Assembly (NCBI RefSeq): GCF_001639285.1
Contig: NZ_LWMW01000108.1
Coordinates: 1-64,000 of the forward strand
Direction: 5' to 3'
DNA length: 64,000 nt
Source: Methanobrevibacter cuticularis
GTDB lineage: Archaea; Methanobacteriota; Methanobacteria; Methanobacteriales; Methanobacteriaceae
The position numbers and the translations under genes are program-made. A model generated the notes under the pieces. It worked only from the letters and a program-made list of their open reading frames with translations, ran no database searches and was not told the DNA's origin. Positions 1 to 9,617 of the stretch are shown piece after piece; position 1 is the stretch's first letter; each line of letters begins with the position of its first letter.

Positions 1-431
1 AGTTTCTTCTTGTTTTGGTATTGAAGTGTGTAGAAGTGATATCTTTATATATGGGTAATTACTATAACTATGTTTGTCCAGTAATTAAAAGTTAATAGTT
101 TAATAGGATACTAACTGTTCTTTAGATGACTAACAAGTTTTTTTTTATTTATTGTTAATGATATAGTTAGTAGAATGATTGTTAAACATTTTTTAGTTTT
201 TAAATAATAGCTGGCAGTACATGAATTATATATTTAAATAAAAAATATGGTTGATATATTCTATGTATATTATAAAATAAGAGTATAGAATCAACATATT
301 TTATGTTTTTTCACGATTCATAATCATAATGGAGTGTTGATTATTCTAAAATCATTATAGAAAACTGATTACTCTATCATAATGGGTCGTGAATAACTAA
401 TTTAATTAAATAAAAATATTAGAGGTGAATA
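1..431. other. AT-rich leader of first adhesin gene, with small inverted repeat
   Basis: No gene is visible. A 7-bp inverted repeat (ttcacga at 310-316, tcgtgaa at 387-393) flanks a short degenerate direct repeat (ttgattattct near 337, ctgattactct near 365). An AT-rich TATA-like stretch lies at about 224-240. These may belong to the promoter and regulation of the adhesin gene starting at 432, but no element is certain. Confidence 0.35.
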
Positions 432-3101
432 ATGTATAAAAATGAATTTAAGAAATTGTCGACTTTTTTGATAATTTCTGTAATAATAGCTATGGGTGCT
501 TTTTGTTTAATTGGCACAGCAAACGCAGCAGACGTTACTATTAGTAACACTACTGGTAATATACGAGATGCATCAATCGGCAATGGTAGCTTTAATGCTG
601 GTGATACGCTGTACTTAGAAGATGGTGTATACTCAGGAACAGGTAATAAAGCTATAACAGTCAACAAAAATATGACAATAGCTGCCGTGAACAAAGGTGG
701 GGCAATAATCGACATGGGAAATAATGCACGAGCATTCGCAATAAACACAGGAATCAACCTAACACTGATAAACATAACCTTCATAAACGGAAACAACACA
801 GGTGAAAATGGTGGTGTAATCTTATCAACTGGAACTAACATCACATTAACCATAACTGATTGTACATTCGAAAACAACACAGCAGGTAATGAGGGTGGAG
901 CTATTTATATATATGGAAATGGTGCCAACACTACTATCAAAAATTCAGTATTCAAAGACAACAAAGCAAGAAGTCAATATGGTGCTGTAATTCTAGCTGG
1001 ATCTAATAGTACTCGTTTGATTGATAATTGTACTTTTGAAAACAACACAGCTTCTCAATATAGTTCTGTATATATGGGTGGAGCTGGCTCTAATAATATT
1101 GTCAAAAATTCAGTATTCAAAAACACTGCAAGTGGTCAATATACTTCTGTAAATATAGATGGAGCTAATAGTACTAATTTGGTTGATAATTGTACTTTTG
1201 AAAACAATACTGCAAGTTCTCAGTATGGTGCTGTTTATATGTACGGAGTTGGTTCTAATAATACTTTAAAAAATTCAGTATTCAAAGACAACAAAGCAAA
1301 TAGTCAATATGGTGTTGGACTTCTAGGTGGAGCTAATAGTACTAATTTGGTTGATAATTGTACTTTTGAAAACAATACTGCAATTAATTATGGTGCGTTA
1401 GCTATAACAGGTTCCAATAATACTTTAAAAAATTCAGTATTCAAAGACAACAAAGCAAGAAGTGAGTATGGCGCTGTAGCTATAGGTGGAACTAATAGTA
1501 CTAATTTAGTTGATAATTGTACTTTCGTGGATAATTCTGCTCTAAATACCGGTGCTTTAGGTATTATTGCTATTGCTAATGATAATACTGTTCGTGATTC
1601 TGTGTTTGAAAATAATACTGCAGATAATTATGGTGCTATTCTTGTTGGTGGTACTGGTAGTAATTCTGTTTTGGATAATGTTACTGTAGTTAATAATTCT
1701 GCTGGTATTAATGGTGGTGGAATAGGATTTACTGGTGATAATAATGTGCTTACTATTAAAGATAGTATTATAAGTGATAATACTGCTGTTAGAGAAGGTG
1801 GGGCATTATATTCTACTGGTGAAAATAAGACTATCAATATAGAAGATAGTACTTTGGCGAATAATGGTGCTAAGACTGGTGGAGCATTAGATATTAATGG
1901 CGAAGAAGGTAAAGTCAATATAGATAATTCATTGTTTGAAAATAACTCTGCTACCTCTAATGGTGGAGCAATAGATATCAATGGCGAATCCCATGAGACT
2001 AATATTAACAACTCTACATTCAATAATAACTCTGCTAAAAACGGTGGAGCAATCAACAGCAATGGTGATGATAATAATTTAGCAATTAATATCACTGATT
2101 TCAACAATAATAACGCCACAAATAAAGGTGGGGCAATCAACAATAATGGTGATAATAATGTTATTGTTTTGGATAATTCAACAGCAAATAACAACACTGC
2201 ATCAAAAGGTGGAGCGATCAGTAGTACTGGTGATGAAAATGCAATAGCTATAGATAACAGTGAATTATCAGGTAATAAAGATGGAATATTAAGCAGTGAA
2301 GGCGATGATAACAAAATCACAGTCGACAATTCCACTATAACCAACAACACAGCAAAAGACGGATTAATCACCAATGAAGGCAATAACAACAATGTAACTA
2401 TCAACAATACCAATGCAACCAATAACACCGGTGATATCGTCTATAACACAGGCAATAATAACACTGAATCAGAGAACAACAGTAATATAACCGTCGATGT
2501 AACTTATGAAACTAACACCGATTTATCTGTTGTTTCAGGTAATGGACAAATCACAATAATAGCAACACTAACAAACAAAATCACTGGAGAAAAATTAACA
2601 GGTGAAAAAGTTTATTTCTATGTTAACGGTAAACAAGTAGGCTCAGCAACAACCGATAAATACGGCGAAGCAAGATTCATTTACAAAGTACCAAAAACAG
2701 CTAACTACAATGTATATGCAAAAACCCAACAAACAACAATAACCAATTCAACTGGAAAATACTTATTCAAAGAATCAACAACTGTAACAAAATCCTTAAA
2801 TGTTAATAAAGCATTAACTCCAGCAAAAATAAGAGTAGCTAAAGTTCAAGGAAAGACTGTTAATAAAAAGTCTTACAAAATTTACTATAGACTTTACACA
2901 ATCAAGAACTACGGCGATTTAACAGGATCAAGACAATTCAAAAAATACTTCAAAGCACAACTAAAAAGTGCTGCTAAAAAAGGTCTAGTCTACTTCAACT
3001 ACAACAAAAAAACTAAACTACTAAAAACATTCGTCAAAAACCTAAAAGCCGGACAAATCGTAAAAGTCAAACTAAAATTCTACAAACCAACAAGAAGATA
3101 A
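432..3101 (+). CDS. Secreted beta-helix adhesin-like protein
   Basis: This 889-aa secreted surface protein probably mediates attachment, as inferred for adhesin-like proteins abundant in Methanobrevibacter. A signal peptide spans residues 1-32, with a hydrophobic core at 12-28 and likely cleavage after TANA. Residues 40-680 are right-handed parallel beta-helix repeats with recurring FENNTA, GGAI and NSVFKDNKA motifs, like PMP repeats. Residues 683-795 look like an Ig-like (Big/MG2 type) domain with VYFYVNGKQVG. The last 90 residues form a very Lys-rich basic domain with no C-terminal membrane helix, so anchoring may be by charge or wall binding rather than by membrane. The start is ATG at 432 behind gaggtg at 422-427. 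Codon use is mosaic: AAC-rich at both ends, AAT-rich in the middle. Function is inferred; the architecture is clear. Confidence 0.85.
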   Translation: MYKNEFKKLSTFLIISVIIAMGAFCLIGTANAADVTISNTTGNIRDASIGNGSFNAGDTLYLEDGVYSGTGNKAITVNKNMTIAAVNKGGAIIDMGNNARAFAINTGINLTLINITFINGNNTGENGGVILSTGTNITLTITDCTFENNTAGNEGGAIYIYGNGANTTIKNSVFKDNKARSQYGAVILAGSNSTRLIDNCTFENNTASQYSSVYMGGAGSNNIVKNSVFKNTASGQYTSVNIDGANSTNLVDNCTFENNTASSQYGAVYMYGVGSNNTLKNSVFKDNKANSQYGVGLLGGANSTNLVDNCTFENNTAINYGALAITGSNNTLKNSVFKDNKARSEYGAVAIGGTNSTNLVDNCTFVDNSALNTGALGIIAIANDNTVRDSVFENNTADNYGAILVGGTGSNSVLDNVTVVNNSAGINGGGIGFTGDNNVLTIKDSIISDNTAVREGGALYSTGENKTINIEDSTLANNGAKTGGALDINGEEGKVNIDNSLFENNSATSNGGAIDINGESHETNINNSTFNNNSAKNGGAINSNGDDNNLAINITDFNNNNATNKGGAINNNGDNNVIVLDNSTANNNTASKGGAISSTGDENAIAIDNSELSGNKDGILSSEGDDNKITVDNSTITNNTAKDGLITNEGNNNNVTINNTNATNNTGDIVYNTGNNNTESENNSNITVDVTYETNTDLSVVSGNGQITIIATLTNKITGEKLTGEKVYFYVNGKQVGSATTDKYGEARFIYKVPKTANYNVYAKTQQTTITNSTGKYLFKESTTVTKSLNVNKALTPAKIRVAKVQGKTVNKKSYKIYYRLYTIKNYGDLTGSRQFKKYFKAQLKSAAKKGLVYFNYNKKTKLLKTFVKNLKAGQIVKVKLKFYKPTRR

Positions 3102-3189
3102 AAAAAATAATTTCACTCTAACGGAATCAATTATCCAAAATCTACAAATACAGCATTTAATGCTAAAAAAGTGAAACTTTCACAGGATA

Positions 3190-3516
3190 TGATGGTTAAA
3201 GAGAATCATGATGATTCTGTTGATGTGATTGTCATTATGAGTGATGAAAATGATAATCCTAGTACTAAACTATAAAATTAGTCTTGAATCAGATGGTAAA
3301 CACATCGGATATACAAACACTAAATGAATGGTATTAGAAAATATAATACATGAAAAACTAAACTCACAAATGGCAAAACACACCATCACAGTTTCATCTG
3401 ATGATTTAAACTATATTGTTAATCCAGTCTTAGTTGAATTTGAAACCCAAAACAACAATGACACTAATAATTTTAGTTTTTTAACCACATGGGATGTTGT
3501 TTCTAGAAAAGAATGA
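3190..3516 (+). pseudogene. Decayed fragment of an adhesin C-terminal Ig-like domain
   Basis: Read in two frames, this stretch gives DSVDVIVIMSDENDNPS (3213 on, then stop at 3273), then LESDGKHIG (3283 on), a stop at 3325, and ITVSSDDLNYIVNPV with VEFETQNN (ending 3516). These match, in order, GSVDVIITVTDEDGDPI, LDGKHIG, ITVTSDDENFNVNPV and VEFETQNN near the C-terminus of the intact adhesin at 59359-62691. At least one frameshift and two stops are present, so it cannot encode the domain. It suggests a second adhesin gene once stood here, or that recombination left a tail copy. Confidence 0.8.
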
Positions 3517-3693
3517 TCAATTATTATTTTTTGGAAGAATTTATTTATTCATCTTCCATTTTTTTATTTTTACATTTTTGCTTCTGCATTATTAATTTTT
3601 TAATTTTATGGCATGATTTTTAGAAAGATCCTAAAGTTTTAATTTTTGACAATTTTTAAGTAAAGGGGTATTATTGAATATTTTTTAGGAAAG

Positions 3694-3701
3694 TTTATAT
3701 A
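3694..3701 (+). promoter_or_regulatory. TATA box of the DUF92 gene
   Basis: tttatata preceded by purine-rich aggaaag (a plausible BRE) lies 35-42 nt before the ATG at 3736. This is the usual archaeal TBP/TFB arrangement and would give a short leader containing gtgatgat as a ribosome site. Confidence 0.6.
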
Positions 3702-3735
3702 ATTACTTTTCTATATATAATTATGTTGTGATGAT

Positions 3736-4434
3736 ATGGAAGAAGCTTTGGTGATAAATTGGGGATATGTTATTCTACTTTTTGTAGTTGGGGCTATTAC
3801 ATACCATAGAAAAGCCTTAGATTTACTAGGGTCACTATTCATGATTTTCATGGGTGTTATCATTGTTTTTTCTGCTGGTGTAAGTTGGCTACTTTTAATA
3901 CTACTATTCTTAATCTTAAGCTTGATATCCACACGTTGGAAAAAGCAATATAAACATAGCTTAGGAATTTATGAAGGTCGAAGAACAGCTAAAAATGTTA
4001 TTTCTAATGGTATTGTTGCTTTTATAATGGCTGCATTTGGAGGATATTATTTGCCCTTCGTAGGGGGTTTTATTGGAGCTGTTGCAACAGCTACTGCAGA
4101 TACTATGGCAAGTGAAATTGGTGTAATACAAGAGCCACGATTGATATCTTCTATGAAAAAAGTTGCTCCAGGAACTGATGGTGCTATTTCTGTTTTAGGA
4201 ACTGCTTTTGGTATAGTTGGAGCAGGATTAATAGGATTTGCTGCTTTTTTACTTGGTATTATACATGATCCTCTATTATCACTTAGAATAGCTGTAATTT
4301 CAGGGACAATTGGTTGTTTCATGGATAGTTTTTTAGGGGCTGTACTTGAACGCAGGGACTTTATAAATAATGAGCATGTTAATCTTTTAGCCACAGTTAC
4401 TGGAGCTATAATTGGCATTCTTTCTACTATTTAG
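3736..4434 (+). CDS. DUF92 family integral membrane protein
   Basis: The 232-aa protein is almost wholly hydrophobic, with about six to seven membrane segments (roughly 7-23, 29-48, 50-64, 90-110, 140-165 and onward). It carries the family's conserved GGF.GAVATATADTMASEIG stretch near 108-126 and APGTDGAIS near 143. Archaeal members (TIGR00297/DUF92) have no fixed function; plant relatives of the same fold include the phytyl-phosphate kinase VTE6, so a polyprenyl-phosphate role is possible but inferred. It stands alone between the adhesin remnant and apgM, with its own TATA box. Confidence 0.85.
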   Translation: MEEALVINWGYVILLFVVGAITYHRKALDLLGSLFMIFMGVIIVFSAGVSWLLLILLFLILSLISTRWKKQYKHSLGIYEGRRTAKNVISNGIVAFIMAAFGGYYLPFVGGFIGAVATATADTMASEIGVIQEPRLISSMKKVAPGTDGAISVLGTAFGIVGAGLIGFAAFLLGIIHDPLLSLRIAVISGTIGCFMDSFLGAVLERRDFINNEHVNLLATVTGAIIGILSTI

Positions 4435-4577
4435 CTATTTTTTAATAAAACATCTGAATTTTTTACTATTAGCTATTTTTAATAGAATATAACTTTTTAA
4501 TAAATGCTACCTTGCAATTAAGTATATATTTCATATTCTTTCAATAGCTAATATTTTTCTTTTAATAGTAAATTTTT

Positions 4578-4760
4578 AATATTAATTATAAAGGTTATTT
4601 TTATTGAGTAAGTTATTTTTAATATTAATTATAAAGGTTATTTTTATTGAGTAAGTTATTTTTAATATTAATTATAAAGGTTATTTTTATTGAGTATAAG
4701 TTATTTTTAATATTAATTATAAAGGTTATTTTTATTGAGTATAAGTTATTTTTAATATAT
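4578..4760. repeat. Tandem repeat, 43-45 bp unit, four copies
   Basis: Copies begin with aatattaattataaagg at 4578, 4621, 4664 and 4709, with a partial fifth at 4754. The first spacing is 43 bp; the last two units gain ta (gagtataag) and become 45 bp. It lies in the 505-bp gap after the DUF92 gene. The rest of the gap is plain AT-rich sequence with tagctatt words near 4430 and 4470. Confidence 0.9.
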
Positions 4761-4939
4761 ACAGAATTTATTTTTTAAAATAAGGTCTTATTGAATTTTC
4801 AATTTATGTGATAATTTTTTTAAAAATATATATGTGGTAATAAATAATATATTAAGTAAGATATTGATAGAGATAATCATTATTAATACTTATTGTCAAT
4901 TTTTTATATCAAATTAACTTATAAATCATTGTGATTACT

Positions 4940-6178
4940 ATGAAAGGTATAATTCTAATAATGGATGGACTAGGGGATCGTCCTTTAAAGAGTCTTGGGA
5001 ATAAAACTCCATTACAAGCAGCTAAGACACCAAATATGGATAAAATGGCAGAACAAGGTATAAATGGATTGATGGATTCTATTAAACCAGGAATAATTCC
5101 AGGAAGTGATACTGCGCATATATCTATTCTTGGTTATGATCCTTATGAGGTTTATACTGGAAGAGGGCCTTTTGAAGCATCTGGTGTTGGTTTAGAAATT
5201 TTCCCTGGAGATATAGCTTTTAGATGCAATTTTTCAACTGCTGATGAGAATCAAATCATTACTGATCGTCGTGCTGGGAGAATAAGAGAAGGTACTAAAG
5301 ATATAATTGATTCACTAAATCATATGGTTATTGAAGGATATGATGATGTGAAAATTATATTTAAAGAGTCAACAGGCCATAGAGCAGTTTTAGTTTTAAG
5401 AGGTAATGGACTATCTGATGCAGTATCTGATGCTGATCCTAAAAAAGAAGGTAATGCTCCTAAAAAAGTAGTTCCAACCGATGATTCTCCAGAAGCAAAA
5501 AAAACTGCAGATATTTTAAATAAACTCATAATAAAGTCTTATGAAATGATTAAAGATCACCCAATTAATAAAAAAAGAATAGAAAATAATCAACCTCCTG
5601 CCAATATCATCATACCAAGAGGAGCTGGTGCTGTACCTGAAGTTGAACCATTGAATGAAAAATATAATATTAAATCTGCATGTATCGCTGAAACAGGTCT
5701 TATCATGGGAATAGCTAGGTTTGCAGGTATGGATATTATTGAAGTGGACGGAGCTACTGGTGGAACTGATACTAATTTAGATAATATATCTGATACTATT
5801 GTTAATCATCTTAAAGGTGTGGACTACAATTTCTTTTTAATAAATATTGATGGTGCTGATGAAGCAGGACATGATGGAAATTCAAAAGAAAAAGTAGAAT
5901 TCATAGAAAAAGTTGATGAAATAGTTATCAAAAAACTATTAGATATTGAAGATTGTTATATAATATTAACTGCAGATCATTCTACCCCTATCTCTGTAAT
6001 GGATCATACTGCAGATCCTGTGCCAATGGTGATTAATGGTCCTGAAGTTAGGGTTGATTTTGTAAAACAATTTAGTGAAATTGAAGCCCACAAAGGTGGA
6101 CTTTGTAGAATCCAAGGATCCAATGTAATGGATATTTTAATGGATTTAATGAACAACTCTACAAAATTTGGAGCTTAA
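4940..6178 (+). CDS. apgM: Cofactor-independent phosphoglycerate mutase, archaeal type
   Basis: It interconverts 3- and 2-phosphoglycerate in glycolysis/gluconeogenesis without 2,3-bisphosphoglycerate. The protein is 412 aa. It shows the alkaline-phosphatase-superfamily signature: IIMDGLGD-like metal-binding start (residues 3-13), PGSDTAH with likely catalytic Ser near residue 56, TGRGPFEA, and the C-terminal metal sites TADHSTP and MDHTADPVPM. I use ATG 4940 rather than the in-frame GTG at 4931, because archaeal members begin MKGII and the gtgatt just upstream can serve as the ribosome site. Tandem repeats begin directly at its stop codon. Confidence 0.93.
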   Translation: MKGIILIMDGLGDRPLKSLGNKTPLQAAKTPNMDKMAEQGINGLMDSIKPGIIPGSDTAHISILGYDPYEVYTGRGPFEASGVGLEIFPGDIAFRCNFSTADENQIITDRRAGRIREGTKDIIDSLNHMVIEGYDDVKIIFKESTGHRAVLVLRGNGLSDAVSDADPKKEGNAPKKVVPTDDSPEAKKTADILNKLIIKSYEMIKDHPINKKRIENNQPPANIIIPRGAGAVPEVEPLNEKYNIKSACIAETGLIMGIARFAGMDIIEVDGATGGTDTNLDNISDTIVNHLKGVDYNFFLINIDGADEAGHDGNSKEKVEFIEKVDEIVIKKLLDIEDCYIILTADHSTPISVMDHTADPVPMVINGPEVRVDFVKQFSEIEAHKGGLCRIQGSNVMDILMDLMNNSTKFGA

Positions 6179-6431
6179 TTAGATCTTATTTAGAATTTAG
6201 TTAAAATTTAGCTAGAGCTTAATTAGATCTTATTTAGAACTTAGTTAAAATTTAGCTAGAGCTTAATTAGATCTTGCTTAGAATTTAGTTAAAATTTAGC
6301 TAGAGCTTAATTAAATCTTGTTTAGAATTTAGTTAAAATTTAGCTAGAGCTTAATTAGATCTTGTTTAGAATTTAGTTAAAATTTAGCTAGAGCTTAATT
6401 AGATCTTATTTAGAACTTAGTTAAAATTTAA
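6172..6431. repeat. Tandem repeat, 44 bp unit, about six copies, overlapping the apgM stop
   Basis: Units starting agatctt lie at 6181, 6225, 6269, 6313, 6357 and 6401 (last partial). The unit's final ten bases, gagcttaatt, are also the last codons and stop of apgM (gga gct taa tt). So the repeat seems to have grown out of the gene end. Copies differ by one to three bases. It fills most of the 350-bp gap before glmM. Confidence 0.93.
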
Positions 6432-6530
6432 ATAAATCTAAATTCAGTAATAAATTTATCAATGTAAAATCATTATTAAAGTTTAATGGATCAATTAGGT
6501 TTGATATTTCGACTTTATTGGAGTTTAAAT

Positions 6531-7886
6531 ATGTCAAATGAGAATAAGAAACTTTTTGGAACTTCTGGAATTAGGGGAAAAGTAGAAGGGGAAGTTACAG
6601 CAGCTTTAGCTTTAAATGTTGGAAAAGCATTATCTACTTATTTAGGTGGAAAAGGAAATGTTGTTGTTGGATATGATACTAGGACAACCAATCTAATGCT
6701 TGAAAATGCAATATGCTCTGGTTTACTTGAATCTGGTTGTAATGTACTAAAACTTGGAATGGTCCCTACTCCTTTAGTTGGGTATGCAACAAATAAACTA
6801 AATGCAGACGCTGGAGTAATGATTACAGCTTCTCATAATCCTTCTGAGTACAATGGAATTAAACTTTGGAATAACAATGGAATGGCTTATACTCCATCTC
6901 AAGAAGAAAAAATTGAAATTATATTTCATTCAAAGAAATTCAATAATACTGGATGGGAAAATGTTGGGAATATTTATCATATTGAAGAAGTTATAGGAGA
7001 TTATATTGATGAAATAATAGCTATTGTAGATATAAAATCAACATTAAAAGTAGTTGTAGATTCTGCTTCTGGAGCGGGTAGTGAACTATCTCCAATAATA
7101 TTTAGAAAAGCCGGTTGTGATGTTATAACTTTAAACTCTCAATCTGATGGATTTTTCCCAGGAAGGAATCCAGAACCTAATGAAGCTAATTTAAAAAACT
7201 TGCAAAAAGTGGTCTTAGCTACAAATGCAGATATTGGAATAGCTCATGATGGTGATGCAGATAGAATGATTACTGTAGATGAAAAAGGAAGAGTAAGTGA
7301 ATTTGACAAATTATTAGCCCTTATCTCAAAAAACTTTGGTGGAAAAATAATAACAACTGTTGATGCGGGATTATGTATTGATGATGCATTATCCAAGGTA
7401 GGTGGAGAAGTCGTAAGAACTAAAGTTGGAGATGTAAATGTAGCAGAAGCCATTATTGAAGAAAATGCTACTTTTGGAGGGGAACCTTCTGGGACTTGGA
7501 TTCACCCTGATTTTTGTATGTGTCCTGATGGTATCCTTTCAGGCCTTAGAATAGCTGAAATAGTTTCAAAAGAGGGGGCATTGTCTAAACTATTAGATGA
7601 GATTCATGATTATCCCAATATCCGAGAAAAAATAATTTGCTCAAAGGAACTAAAGTTAAAAATAATGGGAAATATGGATCATCTTTTAAAAAATGCTTTT
7701 GATGATATAATTGATGTGAATACAATTGATGGGGTCAGATTAACTTTAAATGATGGCAGTTGGCTATTAATTAGGCCTTCTGGCACTGAAGATTATATTA
7801 GAATTACTTTAGAGGGAAAAACTCAAGAAAGAGCAGAATTTATAAGAGATACATGTGTTCAGATAATTACAGACAATTTAAATTGA
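6531..7886 (+). CDS. glmM: Phosphoglucosamine/phosphohexomutase, GlmM-like (copy 1)
   Basis: It likely converts GlcN-6-P to GlcN-1-P (or acts on Man/Glc phosphates) to feed UDP-GlcNAc synthesis. The 451-aa protein has all four alpha-D-phosphohexomutase signatures: TASHNP with phosphoserine at residue 101, metal-binding DGDADR near 240, sugar-binding GGEPSGTW near 317, and phosphate-binding RPSGTED near 415. The start is ATG 6531 with ggag at 6520-6523; an in-frame ATG at 6486 has no ribosome site and adds a tail unlike the family. A glmU-like gene follows in the same direction. A paralogue lies at 18963-20330, so exact substrate is unsure. Confidence 0.88.
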   Translation: MSNENKKLFGTSGIRGKVEGEVTAALALNVGKALSTYLGGKGNVVVGYDTRTTNLMLENAICSGLLESGCNVLKLGMVPTPLVGYATNKLNADAGVMITASHNPSEYNGIKLWNNNGMAYTPSQEEKIEIIFHSKKFNNTGWENVGNIYHIEEVIGDYIDEIIAIVDIKSTLKVVVDSASGAGSELSPIIFRKAGCDVITLNSQSDGFFPGRNPEPNEANLKNLQKVVLATNADIGIAHDGDADRMITVDEKGRVSEFDKLLALISKNFGGKIITTVDAGLCIDDALSKVGGEVVRTKVGDVNVAEAIIEENATFGGEPSGTWIHPDFCMCPDGILSGLRIAEIVSKEGALSKLLDEIHDYPNIREKIICSKELKLKIMGNMDHLLKNAFDDIIDVNTIDGVRLTLNDGSWLLIRPSGTEDYIRITLEGKTQERAEFIRDTCVQIITDNLN

Positions 7887-7999
7887 ATATCGATATCTTG
7901 ATTTAACATAAAGTAGGAGAATCTTCATAACAGTATCATGATTAAATTTATCTAAATTTACTAGGGATTAGTACTAAATTAAATATGGGAGGAATTCTA

Positions 8000-9277
8000 T
8001 TGAAAGCTATAATATTAAGTGCAGGTGAAGGAACAAGAATGAGGCCACTTACATTGACAAAACCAAAAACAATGCTTCCAGTAGCTGGAAAGCCTATTAT
8101 TCAATACAATATAGAAGCATTAAAAGATAGTGGGATCACTGATATCCTTTTAATAGTTAAATATAAAGAAGAAATGGTTAAGGATTATTTCAAAGATGGA
8201 AATGACTTTGGAGTAAATATTAGCTATAAAACTCAAGAAGAATTAGTAGGGACAGCTAATGCTATTGGTTATGGTCAAGATTTTGTTGATGATACATTCA
8301 TAGTTCTTAATGGGGATATAATTTTAGATAATGAACTCCTTACTGACATAATTAAAGAATATTCTAAATTCAAAGTAGATACTTTAATGGTTTTAACTGA
8401 GGTTGAAAATCCAAGTAACTTTGGTGTAGTAGAAATTGAAAATGATTTGATTAAAAACATAGTAGAAAAGCCAAAAAAAGGTGAGGCACCTAGTAATTTA
8501 GTCAACACAGGAATTTATATATTCAATAGAGATATTTTCAGCAAAATAGCTAAAACAAATAAATCTTCAAGAGGGGAATATGAAATTACTGATTCATTAT
8601 CTATGCAAATTCAAGATAATAAAGTTGTTAGGGGATTTAAAACAGACAAAAAATGGATTGATGTTGGTAGGCCATGGGAATTAATTGAAATCAATGAGCT
8701 TCTTTTGAGTAGGATTAAGACTAATATAAAAGGTAAAATTGAAAATGGGGCACATATTCATGGAGAAATATTCTTAGATGAAGGGAGCATCATAAGGTCC
8801 GGAGTCTATATTGAAGGTTCAGTTTATATAGGTAAAAATTGTGATATTGGTCCTAATTGTTATATTAGGGGAAATAGCTATTTTGGTGATAATGTTAATG
8901 TAGGAAATGCTGTTGAAATTAAAAATTCTTTGATTATGGAAAATACTAATATTAATCATTTAAGTTATGTGGGGGATTCTGTAATCGGTTCAAACTGTAA
9001 TATAGCTGCTGGAACGAATGTAGCTAATTTAAGATTTGATAATGATACTGTCAAAACCACAATAAAGAATCAAAAAATTGATAGTGGAAGGCGTAAATTT
9101 GGAACTATTCTTGGAGATTCTGTGCAAACTGGAATAAACTCAAGTTTCAGTCCAGGAGTGAAAGTAGGCCATAATTCTTCCATAGGATCAGATGTTTTAC
9201 TTTATAATGATGTTGATCATAATAAAGTAGTTTTAGTGAAACAAAAACATATAATTTTCGATAAAGAGGAAAAATAA
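8000..9277 (+). CDS. Bifunctional sugar-1-phosphate nucleotidyl/acetyltransferase, GlmU-like
   Basis: It probably acetylates GlcN-1-P and couples it to UTP, giving UDP-GlcNAc; archaeal relatives can also use glucose-1-P/dTTP. The 425-aa protein has an N-terminal nucleotidyltransferase domain (AGEGTRMRPLT, KPKTMLPVAGKP, LNGDI near 100) and a C-terminal left-handed beta-helix of hexapeptide repeats from about residue 245 (GENVNVG-like, IGKNCDIGPNCYI). The best start is TTG at 8000, six bases after gggagga; an ATG at 7985 lies upstream of that ribosome site and would add MGGIL. It follows glmM by 113 bp, which fits a two-step pathway. Confidence 0.87.
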   Translation: MKAIILSAGEGTRMRPLTLTKPKTMLPVAGKPIIQYNIEALKDSGITDILLIVKYKEEMVKDYFKDGNDFGVNISYKTQEELVGTANAIGYGQDFVDDTFIVLNGDIILDNELLTDIIKEYSKFKVDTLMVLTEVENPSNFGVVEIENDLIKNIVEKPKKGEAPSNLVNTGIYIFNRDIFSKIAKTNKSSRGEYEITDSLSMQIQDNKVVRGFKTDKKWIDVGRPWELIEINELLLSRIKTNIKGKIENGAHIHGEIFLDEGSIIRSGVYIEGSVYIGKNCDIGPNCYIRGNSYFGDNVNVGNAVEIKNSLIMENTNINHLSYVGDSVIGSNCNIAAGTNVANLRFDNDTVKTTIKNQKIDSGRRKFGTILGDSVQTGINSSFSPGVKVGHNSSIGSDVLLYNDVDHNKVVLVKQKHIIFDKEEK

Positions 9278-9422
9278 ATTCATTATTTTACTTTAATTAC
9301 TTTAGAATATTCATAAGCCATGAGATAGATTAAATTATAAAGAATTATAAAATGAATTCTTTAAAATATTAATTTGATGGATTATTCATGTTTTATTTAA
9401 TTATTTCATCATTTAATTATAT

Positions 9423-9605
9423 TTAATATTATAAATTATTATATAACTTATTTAATTTAATTATTTAAGGTGTTTAATATTATAAATTATTATATAACTT
9501 ATTTAATTTAATTATTTAAGGTGTTTAATATTATAAACTATTACATAACTTATTTAATTTAATCATTCAAGATGTTTAATAGTATAAATTATTATATAAC
9601 TTATT
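9423..9605. repeat. Tandem repeat, 51 bp unit, three and a half copies
   Basis: Copies starting ttaatattataaa lie at 9423, 9474 and 9525, and a variant ttaatagtataaa at 9576. The last copy ends at the ribosome site (aaggag) of the next gene, so the repeat forms the promoter-proximal region of that gene. It occupies most of the 340-bp gap. Confidence 0.9.
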
Positions 9606-9617
9606 AAGGAGATTTTA

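Noticed and set aside
1628-2428. 266-codon - strand frame opposite the first adhesin
   Set aside because: It mirrors the repeat codons of the adhesin (AAT/AAC read back as Ile/Leu/Val); the + strand has the signal peptide, ribosome site and domains.
4578-6431. Tandem repeats considered as a CRISPR array
   Set aside because: Units follow each other with no unique spacers; no cas genes are in the window.
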